From Lepiota brunneoincarnata (lineage: Eukaryota; Basidiomycota; Agaricomycetes; Agaricales; Agaricaceae): a DNA stretch of 64,000 bases. Numbering within the stretch: position 1 is the first letter of the stretch; every line of letters starts with the position of its first letter. The stretch covers positions 930,001 through 994,000 of the forward strand of contig JAEBUN010000010.1 of NCBI GenBank assembly GCA_023014365.1, written 5' to 3'. The position numbers and the translations under genes were made by a program. A model generated the notes under the pieces. That model saw only the letters and a list, made by a program, of their open reading frames with translations. It was not told where the DNA came from and did not search any database. Positions 43,195 through 53,500 of this stretch are shown one piece after another.

Positions 43195-45637
43195 ATGACC
43201 CTCAGCGAGGAGAAACCAACTCTCGAGCCTGCCTGTGGTGCCCCAAATAACTTGGGAACAACCACCACTCGTTTGGAACTCTGGTCCTACTATCTCTACT
43301 ATGTCGGAAATAACGGTCTATCAGGCTTCAACTTTGGACCTTCTCAATTTCAGAATCTGCTTTTTCTTGCAGGCTATGACCCTGCGCATGCTCCCTTCAC
43401 GGCTCCCTGCGGCGTGGGTGGATGTGTTCTGCCATATCTTGGCAGAGTTCGTGACAGTATGTCTACCACACATCTTCAAAACCAAAAATAACGACTCGTG
43501 TCCGCCACATCACACCACAGTAAACTCGATTGTACTTCTCACCAACGGCATTAGCTTTGCAATACAGGCCGTACTTTTGCTTGTGGTCGGCGCTTGGGCT
43601 GACTATGGTCGTTGGAGGTTTGTCCTAGCAGCAACTCGGAGAGCTCCAACTCCTCACACCATATATGTGCAGGCCTACCATCACCATCTTCTTTACCATT
43701 CTCGCGGTGGCTGTCTCCTTTGCGTGGCTGGGCGTCGAGGACCCATCGAAGTGGCGCGCAGGAATAGTCCTTTATATCATGGGATGTGAGTCTCCAGGAA
43801 CTACACTTGGAAATTGATGTTCGATGCAACTTGTAGTGATTACATACCAGGTGAGCTCGCCGATTACCCACGATTTCGGAGGGTTTACATTGATCGTTTC
43901 GCATAGTGCTCCTTGACATTCTGGACAGCTGCCTTCCCAGGACTGGCCAGGGATCTTCCAGAAGTCCAACAATCTCTTGAACTGGCCAACACTGGGAAAA
44001 AACTGTATGGTCTTCCACGACTTCGTAATGATATTTCGGTTGATCGTCGGAGGGCAGGCCCGAGGAACACTCTCAATTTGTCTCCCTTTCCAGGAACCGA
44101 ATATCGAACATCTCCTTTGCGGTATCCTCGGCTGGGGAGATCATTATCCTGGCCATAATGATAGGGATTCTCAAAGCAGTTAAAGGTGGAGAAAGCACAG
44201 AGAACAATACTCGAGCATTCAGCATCCTGATTGCCTTCTCCGGGGGTGTCTGGTGTTAGTATCTCTGCTATTCTCTGCCTCAAATTCGCTGATACTTGCC
44301 CGCTTCTCAGTGCTTTGTGCCCTGCCATGGTTCATATTTGAGAAGCGCCGACCAGGGCTGGAATGCCCGCAGGAACCAACCTATTGACCATCGGGATAAA
44401 ACAAGTATATGTTGCTTTGAGAGAATGCCTAAAACTGAAGCAGACGTTCTTGTACCTGGTGTTCTACTTCCTAATGTTGGTAAACTATTCCTAAGCATGA
44501 CCTACAGCGACTCACATATCCCAGGGGCGACGTTCTTAACACAACAGTGTTAGTACACTTTGCTTTTGAATTTCCCCCTCTCACTTTCATGCATAGAACG
44601 GTTGTGGCGACATTGCAAAACAGGTTGGCCTACTTGGTATCGCACGGGGCTCTCACCTGATACACTCTGGCTAGCATCGTATCATATTCTACGTTAGATC
44701 TGACTCTTCTCCTCATCGTGGGCATCGTTGCACAGGGACTGGGTATCTAGTAAATGTTTCCCTCCCTTTCTGTACCTCAGCCACACCTCATGAAGCCACA
44801 GCTTGTTCTGGCTTGTTCAAAAACGGTTCAACATCCGGACAAAAACGGTACCTTCTTCTGATAGTTCCTGTGTAGATTGATTGAAGCGTAGCTCTCTCCA
44901 GATGCTACTGTTCAACGTGTTCTGGATCATTGTAAGTTCTGTTCTGGCCATGGACACAGAACCTGATCGGTGCTCCTAGCTTCTCACCGTCTGGGGATTG
45001 ATAGGGATCCACACCGATAGATTTGGGTTCAAACATGTCTGGGAGGTCTGGTAAGTTCACCTGATTTACCGAATTCTTGTCAATCGTCCCACACGTCACG
45101 CAGGGTATACCAAGCATATTATGGTCTTATGGTTTGTCCCTGGTATGCCTATAGTCAAACAATGATTAGCGAAGTCTCGCCCTTGCCTCAAATGTATGTA
45201 GCAATAATCGGTAGACGGGATGAAAACTGACAAGAAGCTTTGTAGGTTTCTTTTCTTCGCCTTATTCTCAGTGGTGAGTGGCTGGAATTCTGCCATCGCT
45301 GGCCTGGAAAATTCAATCGAACCCGGCGCCACCCAGGTCGGAAAAACGTCAGCATTTATTGGTCCCCTGGTTTCCAGCGCGATCATTTCTGCATCTGACG
45401 ATAACAACAACATGCCTTTTGCTTTCCTATTTGGATTGTGAGTGGCCTGAAAATACATTTCCACGCCGAGTAACGAACTAGAACCGTTTCAGGGGTACAC
45501 TGAGCGTCATCTTCCTCTGGATCGTGGACGTCGACAGGAGTCGGGTCGAGTGTGCCGAATTTGTTGAGGCGGAAGGCAAGCGGAAAGCTTTCTCCCTTTC
45601 CACCAGTAAGGCCTTGCTGGACGTCCCTTGCCGCTAA
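43195..45637 (+). CDS. ATG22: Autophagy-related protein 22 (vacuolar amino acid effluxer, MFS-like)
   Basis: Exports amino acids released by autophagy from the vacuole. The ATG at 43195 (MTLSEEKPTLEPACGAP) is followed by LELWSYYLYYVGNNGLSGFN, NSIVLLTNGISFAIQAVLL, ADYGRWRPTITIFFTILAV, WLGVEDPSKWRAGIVLYIMG, CSLTFWTAAFPGLARDLPEV, NRISNISFAVSSAGEIIIL, AFSILIAFSGGVWLLCALPWF, GIKQVYVALRECLKLKQTF, LMGDVLNTTVTVVATLQN, GIVAQGLGIYLFWLVQKRF, YQAYYGLMVCPWYAYSQTM and KTSAFIGPLVSSAI: the known Atg22 order with about 12 membrane segments. More than a dozen introns were resolved, some with GTTAGT or GTTGGT donors. One base seems missing at 44361-44363 (GAATG for GAAATG) between RRPGLE and MPAGTN. The other joints are in frame. 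Confidence 0.9.
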
Positions 45638-46034
45638 ATCGCTAGGGGGCAGAGAAGTCAAACCATATCCAAATCTACACTCTCCTCTCCTTAGACTAGT
45701 TTGCATATGAGTTCGGAATGTGAAAGCCGTTTGACAGGAAGCAGATCACCCAGATTGATCAGTGTCCCCTATTAATATTAATATCTCGACGCTTGGCAGG
45801 ACCTTGATCAGATGCTCCATTCTTCCGGTCTGTCGTCCGTCCTCGACGTCAACATCCGACATCAGTTGTCTGTACCTTGTACCTTGAGCGCAAACATGTT
45901 TACTTGGGTCTCTCTCCCTTCCCACCATCAACCAAAACTTGTGCTCGACGGCGCTGCAAAAAGCCTTAAATTCACCGTTGACCCCCTTCCCGAGCCAACT
46001 ATCCTTTGCCTGCCTAAACGTCCAAGAACGCGAT
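45638..46034. other. Intergenic, ATG22 to first arrestin-like gene
   Basis: About 400 bases. The upstream reading frame of the next gene is open from 45939, but lacks an ATG until 46035. No other feature is seen. Confidence 0.5.
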
Positions 46035-47809
46035 ATGTTGGACCACCGACCCGCTCCCTCAATATTCACTACCTCGTATCCACCGGAATACACACAGGAC
46101 GATGAGGATGTTTCACCGCTGTCAGCTTGCTCTGGGTTTGGCGGGCCGCGTACAAGCTCTTCTCCGACAGAGGGTCCAAGCAGTCCCATACAACATCACT
46201 TCCGGCAGATGTCATTACTCTCGCGTCGACAGTCGCAGCAGGCGGGGCGGGAGTCCCTGCCTTCTGAAGAGAGGAGGTTGTTTACGTATGAAATTCACAA
46301 GAGGGGACGAACCTGGGCAGAGATGAAGGTAGTCTCGGATGAAATAATGTCGAAGAATATTCCGACGATCATCGAGGGATCAAGGCTTGAGGGGGAAGTG
46401 CAGTTAAATGCTACCAGAGCAGAGCTGATCAAATCCGTTATTGTCTCTGTAAGCGTTTGTACCTTGGCGCTTCGCGTTAATTAATCCCCGCAGGTCAAAG
46501 GACAGGTGATAACTGGCCCTCGTGTCAATGAGCAGCTTACATTTTTTGAAAATACTCAGACCGTCTGGTCAAGATCTATGGGCAATCCACAAAGCCCAAA
46601 CGGCCATCCCGATTCAGCTTTACTTCCGTTTACGGGAAAGTTACAAGGGACATACACGTGGTCATATTCGATCGAGATACCCAAACAAGTCGTCCTCGCA
46701 TTAGGCGCGAAAGGGGAACTTCGGGTCTTTAGGCCACCAGAGTCATTTCGGGAGAGGCATGAGAGGGCAAGTGTCCGTTATGAAATTTGCGTAAGATTCG
46801 TCAGAGGCTACTTCAAGTCGGACGACAGGTGAGCACAGAAGGATCCATCTCTGTTTCTCGTGAGTCTTGACCAGTTTCAATGCCCAGAATACATGCAGCA
46901 TTTTGCTATATTCCATTAATCATCCCAGATTCTCCGTCGTCATTACGACAACTTGCTTACTGGAAAGCCACTCCTCTGCTGGGTCCGGACGATGATCCAG
47001 ATGGTTGGTGGAAATGTCGAACGGTGAAGACGACGGTGCAGCTGTACCAGCGTGACATTGAAATACAATGCACTGTAAGTGTTTCGTGTATCCGAGTGGG
47101 TCCCTCTCACGGTGAACTGACCGAACTCTCCTAGCTGTCGTTGGCGAAGCCTGTACGTCCCTATTCTCGTTGACAAACCAGTTCTGACCAAACGGGTTTC
47201 GGAAGTTGACATATACCCGAGGATCTACCATACCATGCTGGCTGACACTTTGCTCGGATGATGCCCAAGCTCTGGACATTGTCGCTTCGCCAGGTGCGGT
47301 GGCGATGCGACTACGGCGATGCGTAAAAGCTGCTGCTGGACAATCGAAATTCATCGAGAACAGGGCTTGGAGAGGCCAGACAGAACTATCGGAACTGGGG
47401 ATATGGTGGCCCATAAAGGAGTCCGTGTATGAAAGGGAGTTGAGCGGTGAGTTACACCTGATGATGGATCTAACACCATCGTCTGCAATGGCACACTTTT
47501 GCATCGAGGTAATTGTTTGGTCGTTGTCTGCAGCGAAAAGAATCTGACCCCTTACGGTGCTGGAAGTATTCCGTTGTATTATTCCCGTTTGATGCCCTGG
47601 CATCCGGGTCGGGGGATGTAGGACCGTTGATCGAGCAGCCAGTGGAAATTGTGACTGGCTATGCACCTGGGCCGAGACCTCGGATGTATGCACCCCCAGA
47701 GTACGAATCACCCGATAGTGTAGTCATGGATCCTTATTACCTTTGCGACCGAGATTGTTTAGCTGTTATTGTGTCAGTATTGTGCAGGCACGCCGAGTTA
47801 ATAAATTGA
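46035..47809 (+). CDS. Arrestin-fold protein 1 of a tandem pair
   Basis: The ATG at 46035 (MLDHRPAPSIFTTSYPPEY) opens a Ser/Pro-rich leader with a PPEY motif, the type bound by WW domains of Rsp5-class ubiquitin ligases. The arrestin N-like half follows: TYEIHKRGRTWAEMKVVSDE, RLEGEVQLNATRAELIKSV, VKGQVITGPRVNEQLTFFEN, LLPFTGKLQGTYTWSYSIEI and ERASVRYEICVRFVRG. The second half includes RIHAAFCYIPLIIPDSPSSL, LSLAKPLTYTRGSTIPCWL, ELGIWWPIKESV and ELSGELHLMMDLTPSSAM. The end has PGPRPRMYAPPEYES, a second PPEY. Five introns join in frame, with no break. Family: alpha-arrestin-like adaptors, which direct ubiquitination of membrane cargo. Role inferred from fold and PPxY motifs. Confidence 0.75.
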
Positions 47810-48061
47810 GGCAGTCAATTGTTTAGTGTGCATCACGTGGGCGGAGATAGGGCTACTTTGTTCTTGTTCCCTAAATGTCAATCTTGATCTATTTCAGGCT
47901 GTGTTCAAACAATTGTCCCAACATGGGCTCTGCTCCCACTCCATTTTCGAAGAGGTACTCCTACAATAGGGGGCTACCTTGTTGTCCCGTTTATCACCTC
48001 CTCTTGTTCCGGTGGGTATATATCTCTTCCTTTCCCCCTTTCTCCTTTTTCTTATCCCTCC

Positions 48062-49580
48062 ATGGACGCATCGGCTCCCCCTCAGTACAGGAGATACTCT
48101 GGTCAACCTGGTCTGGTACCAGTCTCTAACGAACTCCCCCCATATTCTCGCCGTAATACCTTTGCCCAGCCCGTACGGGCCGTTCATCGTGAACCCACGG
48201 AACATATATATCGAATTAATGACGGCAAGATAATCCTCAGGATCTTCAGCAGCGCCAAGTCTTCGAAATCTTTACCCACCTTTTTCGAAAAGGAGGATAT
48301 CACCGGGCAGCTGGAGATCATAGGAGAGAGAGGCGACTCGATCCATGCCGTTTTTGCTTCGGTGCGTCCTCCCTTGTGTACGCTTCCTCCCTCAAGTTCT
48401 TAATGAGTGCGTCTAGGTCACTGGTCGTGTAATCACAGGGTCGTCTGCCGACGATTGTTTCGTGTTTTTGAACCATGTTCTCCCCATCTGGGCCAAGTCC
48501 TCTGATACCCCCCGACTGCCCTCGCCTTCCGAAGGTGCATCGGGCACCAAGCTACTTGGTCACTGTGTCTGGCCGCTTTCTATCACACTCCCAAGCACCG
48601 TTCAGGTACCCACTGGCTCCGGAGATACTCGGACTTCCCGTCTCCCTGAAACTTTCCTTGAACGCCATACGCAAGCTAGCGTTCAATATGAGCTCACGGT
48701 TCATATATCGCGTGGTAAATTGAGGGCGGACAGCCAGTGAGTATGCTCATAGGTCTAGCTCTGAAAGTGGCTGACCCTCATGATAGGATTCAAGACTGCC
48801 TTTGGCTATGTCCCCAGCACCCGGCCAGACCCCCCATCCTTGCTTCGACGCCTCGCATACCAACAGGGCTGTCCCCTTCCCGGTACCTTTGGTGGATCCA
48901 GAAGGTTGGAAGACACTGAGACCTGTCACAAGCCGTGGCGTTATGTCTAAATCTCGCCGAGTTGAGGCTCGCTGTACAGTATGTTTCTTGTCCTCCGGTA
49001 CACATTCACTTGTGGCTCATATTGCATTCCACAGCTTTCTATCGCTAAACCTCTGTGCTTCACACGAGGGACTGTCATCCCTTGTTGTCTCTCGATCGAA
49101 GGAACAGACACCAATGCTCTCGATGCGCTCTCTGCACCAAACTCTGTTGCTGTATCCCTCCGTCGTCGCGTCAGGTTCTACAACAAAACAACACACTCAC
49201 GGATTGATGTAGCATGGAACGAAACCGTGGAGGATATGGGCACCGCTGTTTGGTGGCCCTCAACGACGATGCAGAGCACTGCATACGGTCGCAATCTCGA
49301 GGGCGAAATCAAGCTATCCAAGGATCTTCGACCCTCATCAGACATGGGGCACTTTAGCATCTCATATTCTGTCGTTCTCTGCCAGTTTGATGCTGGCTCA
49401 AGCTTCCGGCCTGATTCCGATGCGACACTTGTGTCGGAGCCGGTGGAGATTGCTACTATGCACGCCAAAGGACCGAGAGTGATGCCTTACTCCCCGCCTG
49501 CGTACGATCCTGTTATCGTTGCTAGGCGTCACGAGGATATATTTCAGGCTTCTGTGAATGGACAGATCATGGTTGCATGA
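48062..49580 (+). CDS. Arrestin-fold protein 2 of a tandem pair
   Basis: Paralogue of the preceding gene in the same orientation. Start MDASAPPQYRRYSGQPG (PPQY near the N-terminus). Matching blocks: HIYRINDGKIILRIFSSAKS, ITGQLEIIGERGDSIHAVFA, VTGRVITGSSADDCFVFLNH, CVWPLSITLPSTVQVPTGS, QASVQYELTVHISRG, FKTAFGYVPSTRPDPPSLLR, LSIAKPLCFTRGTVIPCCL, GTAVWWPSTTMQ, EGEIKLSKDLRPSSDMGHF and YSVVLCQFDAG, ending SPPAYDPVIV (PPAY). Intron positions mirror gene 1. Two frame problems: near the splice at about 48740-48785, and at CCCC (48873-48876), where omitting one C links YQQGCP to VPLVDPEGWKTL. Probably an alpha-arrestin-like adaptor too. Confidence 0.72.
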
Positions 49581-51133
49581 CCAGCCTCTACTCCTTTTTC
49601 GTTGGCTTATTGTTCACTTCTACCCCCTTGGTGCATCTGTGCCCTTTTTCTGGTGGTACATTCCGGACGATTTCGTTCCCGTGCCCTTTTCTGCGAGCCC
49701 CTTATGCCATAACGTCTATCCCCGTGTACGCCCCGTTATTATGTCCGTCGCAGCTGGATCTGTCCATACCCACGCACCACGCGGATCCAGTAGATCATCT
49801 GTCGTTTGGCTCTCGGCATGCCTGGTGCATGCCCCCCTAGGCAGATGATGGACTTTCTTACGCCTTCTCATGAAATCTTCCTTTTCATATCCCACTGTCA
49901 TTGTAACAATACCCCTCATTTCTTGGCATTTTTCCAGCGATTGAAATTATTGTAGAGAACATACCGCCTCGGCTAATCGATCGGGATATATGAGTTGTGT
50001 TGTAGTTTCCCCGTGATGATCATTCCTGAGCTCACTGGCGAGGGCGGGACCTGAGCGGAGTCGTGCGTCCGTTGGGAAAATAATAATTCCCCTAACGTGT
50101 CGCGGGATCCCTCACCGGAAGCACCATCTCCGATTCTCTCATAGAACTCCTCCATCAACGTTATTGGCACGCTGTGTACGACGGACTTGGGAGAGGAGGA
50201 GGGGGGGGTAAACACTTTGTATAAGGTCCAACAGACAAGAAGTGGCAAACGTGCCCGATTTGTCCTCGGTCCTGCCGCTTTCGGCTTATGGTCCCTGGAT
50301 TTGCCGAGTGGAGAATATAAAATCAGGAGTACAGGGAGTACAAGACAATAAGCAAGAATAGGCAGGAACTCTTAGCTATTTGTCGGGCTTGGTGCTGTGC
50401 AATAAACAATGTGAACTGATGACGTGTACCTGAGGGTGTGCATTTGGGGATACAGGGACTTGGGGGAACTAGGTAGGCACATGTAGACTGGCTAAGTTAT
50501 TGTCCTTTTGTTGTTGCATGGCACGGCCGGCCAATATGGCACTCTTCTGCCGCAACGGCAGGGAGGCCCCTGGTAGTCCCTTTGTGAGGAGTAGTACTGG
50601 AATATTAACCCGAGAGACTGGAGTGAATATCATCAGGCCACCCTGTCGCTCGCCTGCAGTAGCCTCCCCGCGGTTGGAAGTTTCCAAGTCAGATAACTCC
50701 AGCGGCTGTTGATGGTGTGTTCCGAGCTGAAGCGGACGGTGTACATTGGATCCAAGAACGCAGAAGTGGGTGAACAAGATATTTGGCCCCCTAGTTGCAG
50801 TACCGTTACAAATGCTGGTGCCCGTGCCAAGCCTTCATTCCGAAGCCGCGGCACTTTGGGTGGATGCTGAGTCAAGGGTATGTAATTGACCACAGAAATG
50901 AAAGAAATATGCCAAAATGGCATTTAGAATACCCGAAAATCAAAGCAGAGACCTCAGGGGCGTATGCGAGGCATCCCCTTGGCGGAAATGTGCAATCAAA
51001 ATAACATAAACTTCTGTTAGTCAAAAAACTCGAATCATGTGTTTAGTCCTGATGAGTACGTTGTCCGAATGTAATTTGGAGCGCTTCGACTGGCCCGACC
51101 TAGGAGCTCATATCCGCTAATAACAAACTCATC
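49581..51133. other. Intergenic, 1.55 kb, left of the transposon
   Basis: 3' flank of the second arrestin-like gene, then sequence without recognisable coding content. An AATATAAAATC element at about 50314 has no gene behind it. Confidence 0.5.
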
Positions 51134-51135
51134 TA

Positions 51136-51903
51136 CAGTCGAATCTCTCTTAACCGATAGGCCTCGGTCACACCCTGGCACTATCGGTTACGACAGCTTA
51201 TCGGGTTTGAAAAAGTAGAGAAAATAGAGTATTATTATGTAATTTTTTTGAGATGCAATACATGGGTGCTAAAGCGTCGTAAATCAATGCCTTCGAAGAG
51301 AAATAATCAGTGATAGATGTGTTCTTGAGAGAAGCGCCTCTCGCAACTTCTGAACAGCATCCATTTCTTCCTTTCCCAATCCATCCATTTCCATCTTGTC
51401 ATCATTGGAGCATGCCCCAAGTAAACTGACAACTTGCTCCTCCCAGACAAGATTTCCCTCATTATCTAGCTAATCCTCATCCTCAGTTGAAATAGGCTGT
51501 TTCTTGGCCAACGCTGCTTCAAGTTCTGCCTTCCGTGATTGCATTTGTTTTTTCAGAGTTTCCTGAGAACTTTGATTGAAATAGTAGTCATTTTTGAGAA
51601 AGTAAGTGTCGAGTGTGAGGTAGAATAAAGGGTACCAAAAAATTTCATTGCCACCAAAAGTCACACAAAATTTGTTATTAAAGGTCAGACCTGCTGTATT
51701 CTAGAATATTCCATTCATTATTATGGGCATCTCATGAGTCCCTATCGGTTTTGGTCCCCCAAATTACCTATCGGTTATCAGATAGTACAGATTTATTGGT
51801 TATGGGGTCCAAATCCCTGCTAACCAATTTGGTTACTACCACCAACTATCGGTTACGACAGATTATTGGTTTTGACCGCTATCGGTTATGACAGCTTCGA
51901 CTG
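51136..51903. mobile_element. pogo/Tigger-type DNA transposon derivative, 768 bp, non-autonomous
   Basis: The left end is CAGTCGAATCTCTCTTAACC and the right end read in reverse is CAGTCGAAGCTGTCATAACC; 16 of these 20 bases match, and both continue with GATAG. TA flanks each end (51134-51135 and 51904-51905), the target duplication of the Tc1/mariner-pogo superfamily. Many CTATCGGTTA-type subterminal repeats occur near both ends. Between about 51290 and 51660 the minus strand carries fragments that look like a pogo transposase C-terminus: NEGNLVWEEQVVSLLGACS, KLREALLKNTSITDYF-like, and KAELEAALAKKQPISTEDED. The DDE catalytic domain is absent. So it is an internally deleted copy that could move only with a helper transposase. 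Confidence 0.8.
51470..51664 (-). pseudogene. Transposase C-terminal remnant inside the element
   Basis: A 64-residue frame, hydrophobic then Gln/Lys/Glu-rich, ending KKQPISTEDED. Downstream in another frame comes a run ending ITDYFSSKAL, like the C-terminal ITDYF/ITSFF motif of pogo transposases. Both are probably leftovers of one larger gene. Confidence 0.45.
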
Positions 51904-52076
51904 TATTGAGGCAGGGTTGTAGCAAGGCACTTGAGGGCTTTTTGGCTGGGGGGTGGACAGGATAGATGACGCAAATCACATGGGTGGACGAGATCCGGAT
52001 GAAATAGCCGCTGTTCCGGAGCGCTGGGCTCCAGTATTTATCCTTCCTACTCTTCCCTCCCTTCCCACTTCTTCCA

Positions 52077-53409
52077 ATGTCCGCCCAGTCCAAGCCCATT
52101 CTTAGCCCATTCGGGGCCGCTCTTTCCGGGGCCCTTGGAGGGTGCTTTAGCGCTGCGTAGGTGGTTTACCTATTGTGTGATCTCGTCAACGACTAACCCA
52201 GCTTATCTCAGTGTTGTGTATCCTCTCGATGTGTATGCTGATACTGGATGTTAAAGTGGAGCCTACACTCATGCCAGAACAGGGCCAAAACAAGAATTCA
52301 AGCATCACCGTCAGACGCAAAGGGCAGGGGCAAGGGCGGGCTGTCCATGCTTTCAGTGATCCTCCGGATATATAGAAGGGAAGGCATTGGGGGTCTCTTT
52401 CGTGGGTTCGGCGCAACAATGCTGAACACGTTTTCTACGCGTGCGCAAATTACCAGTATTATTCTCGTGGAATTATCTAAACATGTCAACAGAATACGCC
52501 TACTTTTACTTCTATTCACTTGTACGAGGTACCTACATCAGGCGTTTAGCAAGCAAGTTACCTCCGGGGTCCAAACTCCCGCCCCTATCAACGGCTTCGG
52601 AGCTGCTACTGGGTGCTATTGCTGGTGCCCTAGCCCAGATCTTCACAATTCCTGTTTCCGTTATAGCAACAAGGCAGCAGGTGGGTCGACCAGATGAATC
52701 CGAAGGCGCTCCTTCCACCAAGGCAGATGAAGCAAGTGACGACTCGTTCTTGGCCGTTGCCCGCGAAATTATTGACGAAGAAGGCGTGACGGGCTTGTGG
52801 CTGGGACTCAAGCCCAGTTTGGTCCTCACTGTCAACCCCGCCATTACCTATGGTGTCTTTGAGCGAGTGAAGGGTCTGATACTCCTTACTAGAAAGTCCA
52901 ATTCTGCCAAGATGACCCCAGGGCTCAGCTTTCTCGTTGGAGCGTTCAGCAAGACCCTTGCTACTATCGTGCGTCCGCGGAGTGACGCTTTTTTTCATTT
53001 TTAGTGATGTTGACTGACTAAAGGGTTGGACCAAAGGTGACTTACCCCTATATCATGGCCAAAGTTCGCATCCAAGCCCGTCACAGTAGCACTGAGATGA
53101 ACGACGCCGAACATAGTCAACAACTGCCTCTTTCCCATGGCCAACATCATGCACACCGCAAGCATGCGGGTGCTATCGCTATTCTCAAACGAGTCTGGGA
53201 GCGAGACGGTATCTTGGGTTGGTACCAGGTACGTCAAAATATCGTTACCTTGTTTTCTGGTTCACAATTTTCTGCGATAGGGTATGGAAGCGCAAATCAT
53301 CAAAGCCGTCCTCGCTCAGGGTGTGCTTTTTATGTCCAAAGAACAATTTGAACACTGGGCATCTCTCATCCTGATTTTCGTCGCGCGTTTCGCCGAAAAT
53401 AGATCGTAA
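52077..53409 (+). CDS. Peroxisomal adenine nucleotide carrier, ANT1/PMP47/SLC25A17 type
   Basis: Exchanges ATP for AMP/ADP across the peroxisome membrane to support fatty-acid activation. ATG at 52077 (MSAQSKPILSPFGAALSGAL). Three mitochondrial-carrier repeats are seen: VVYPLDVAKTRIQAS, FTIPVSVIATRQQ (degenerate PxDxx motif) and VTYPYIMAKVRIQA (Asp replaced by Tyr-Ile-Met, as is typical of the peroxisomal group). Other marks: GIGGLFRGFGATMLNTFSTQ, TGLWLGLKPSLVLTVNPAI, GILGWYQGMEAQIIKAVL and the C-terminus FVARFAENRS. A linker of about 35 residues (ASPSDAKGRGKGG) and His-rich HGQHHAHRKH insert lie between helices. Five introns, all GT-AG and in frame; no frame break. A mitochondrial role is less likely given the third repeat. 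Confidence 0.85.
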
Positions 53410-53500
53410 TGCATACAGTATATAGATTATTATTACTATTATACCCAGTACACGTGATAAATGGGGCCTGACATTGACCACTACTATCCTCTAGTCCGTC

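Noticed and set aside
44235..44300. A suspected frame break in ATG22 near GGGGGTGTCTGG
   Set aside because: Resolved by using the donor GTTAGT one step later, which gives GGVWLLCALPWF without any indel.
51470..51664. A host gene inside the transposon
   Set aside because: Lies between terminal inverted repeats and looks like a transposase remnant.
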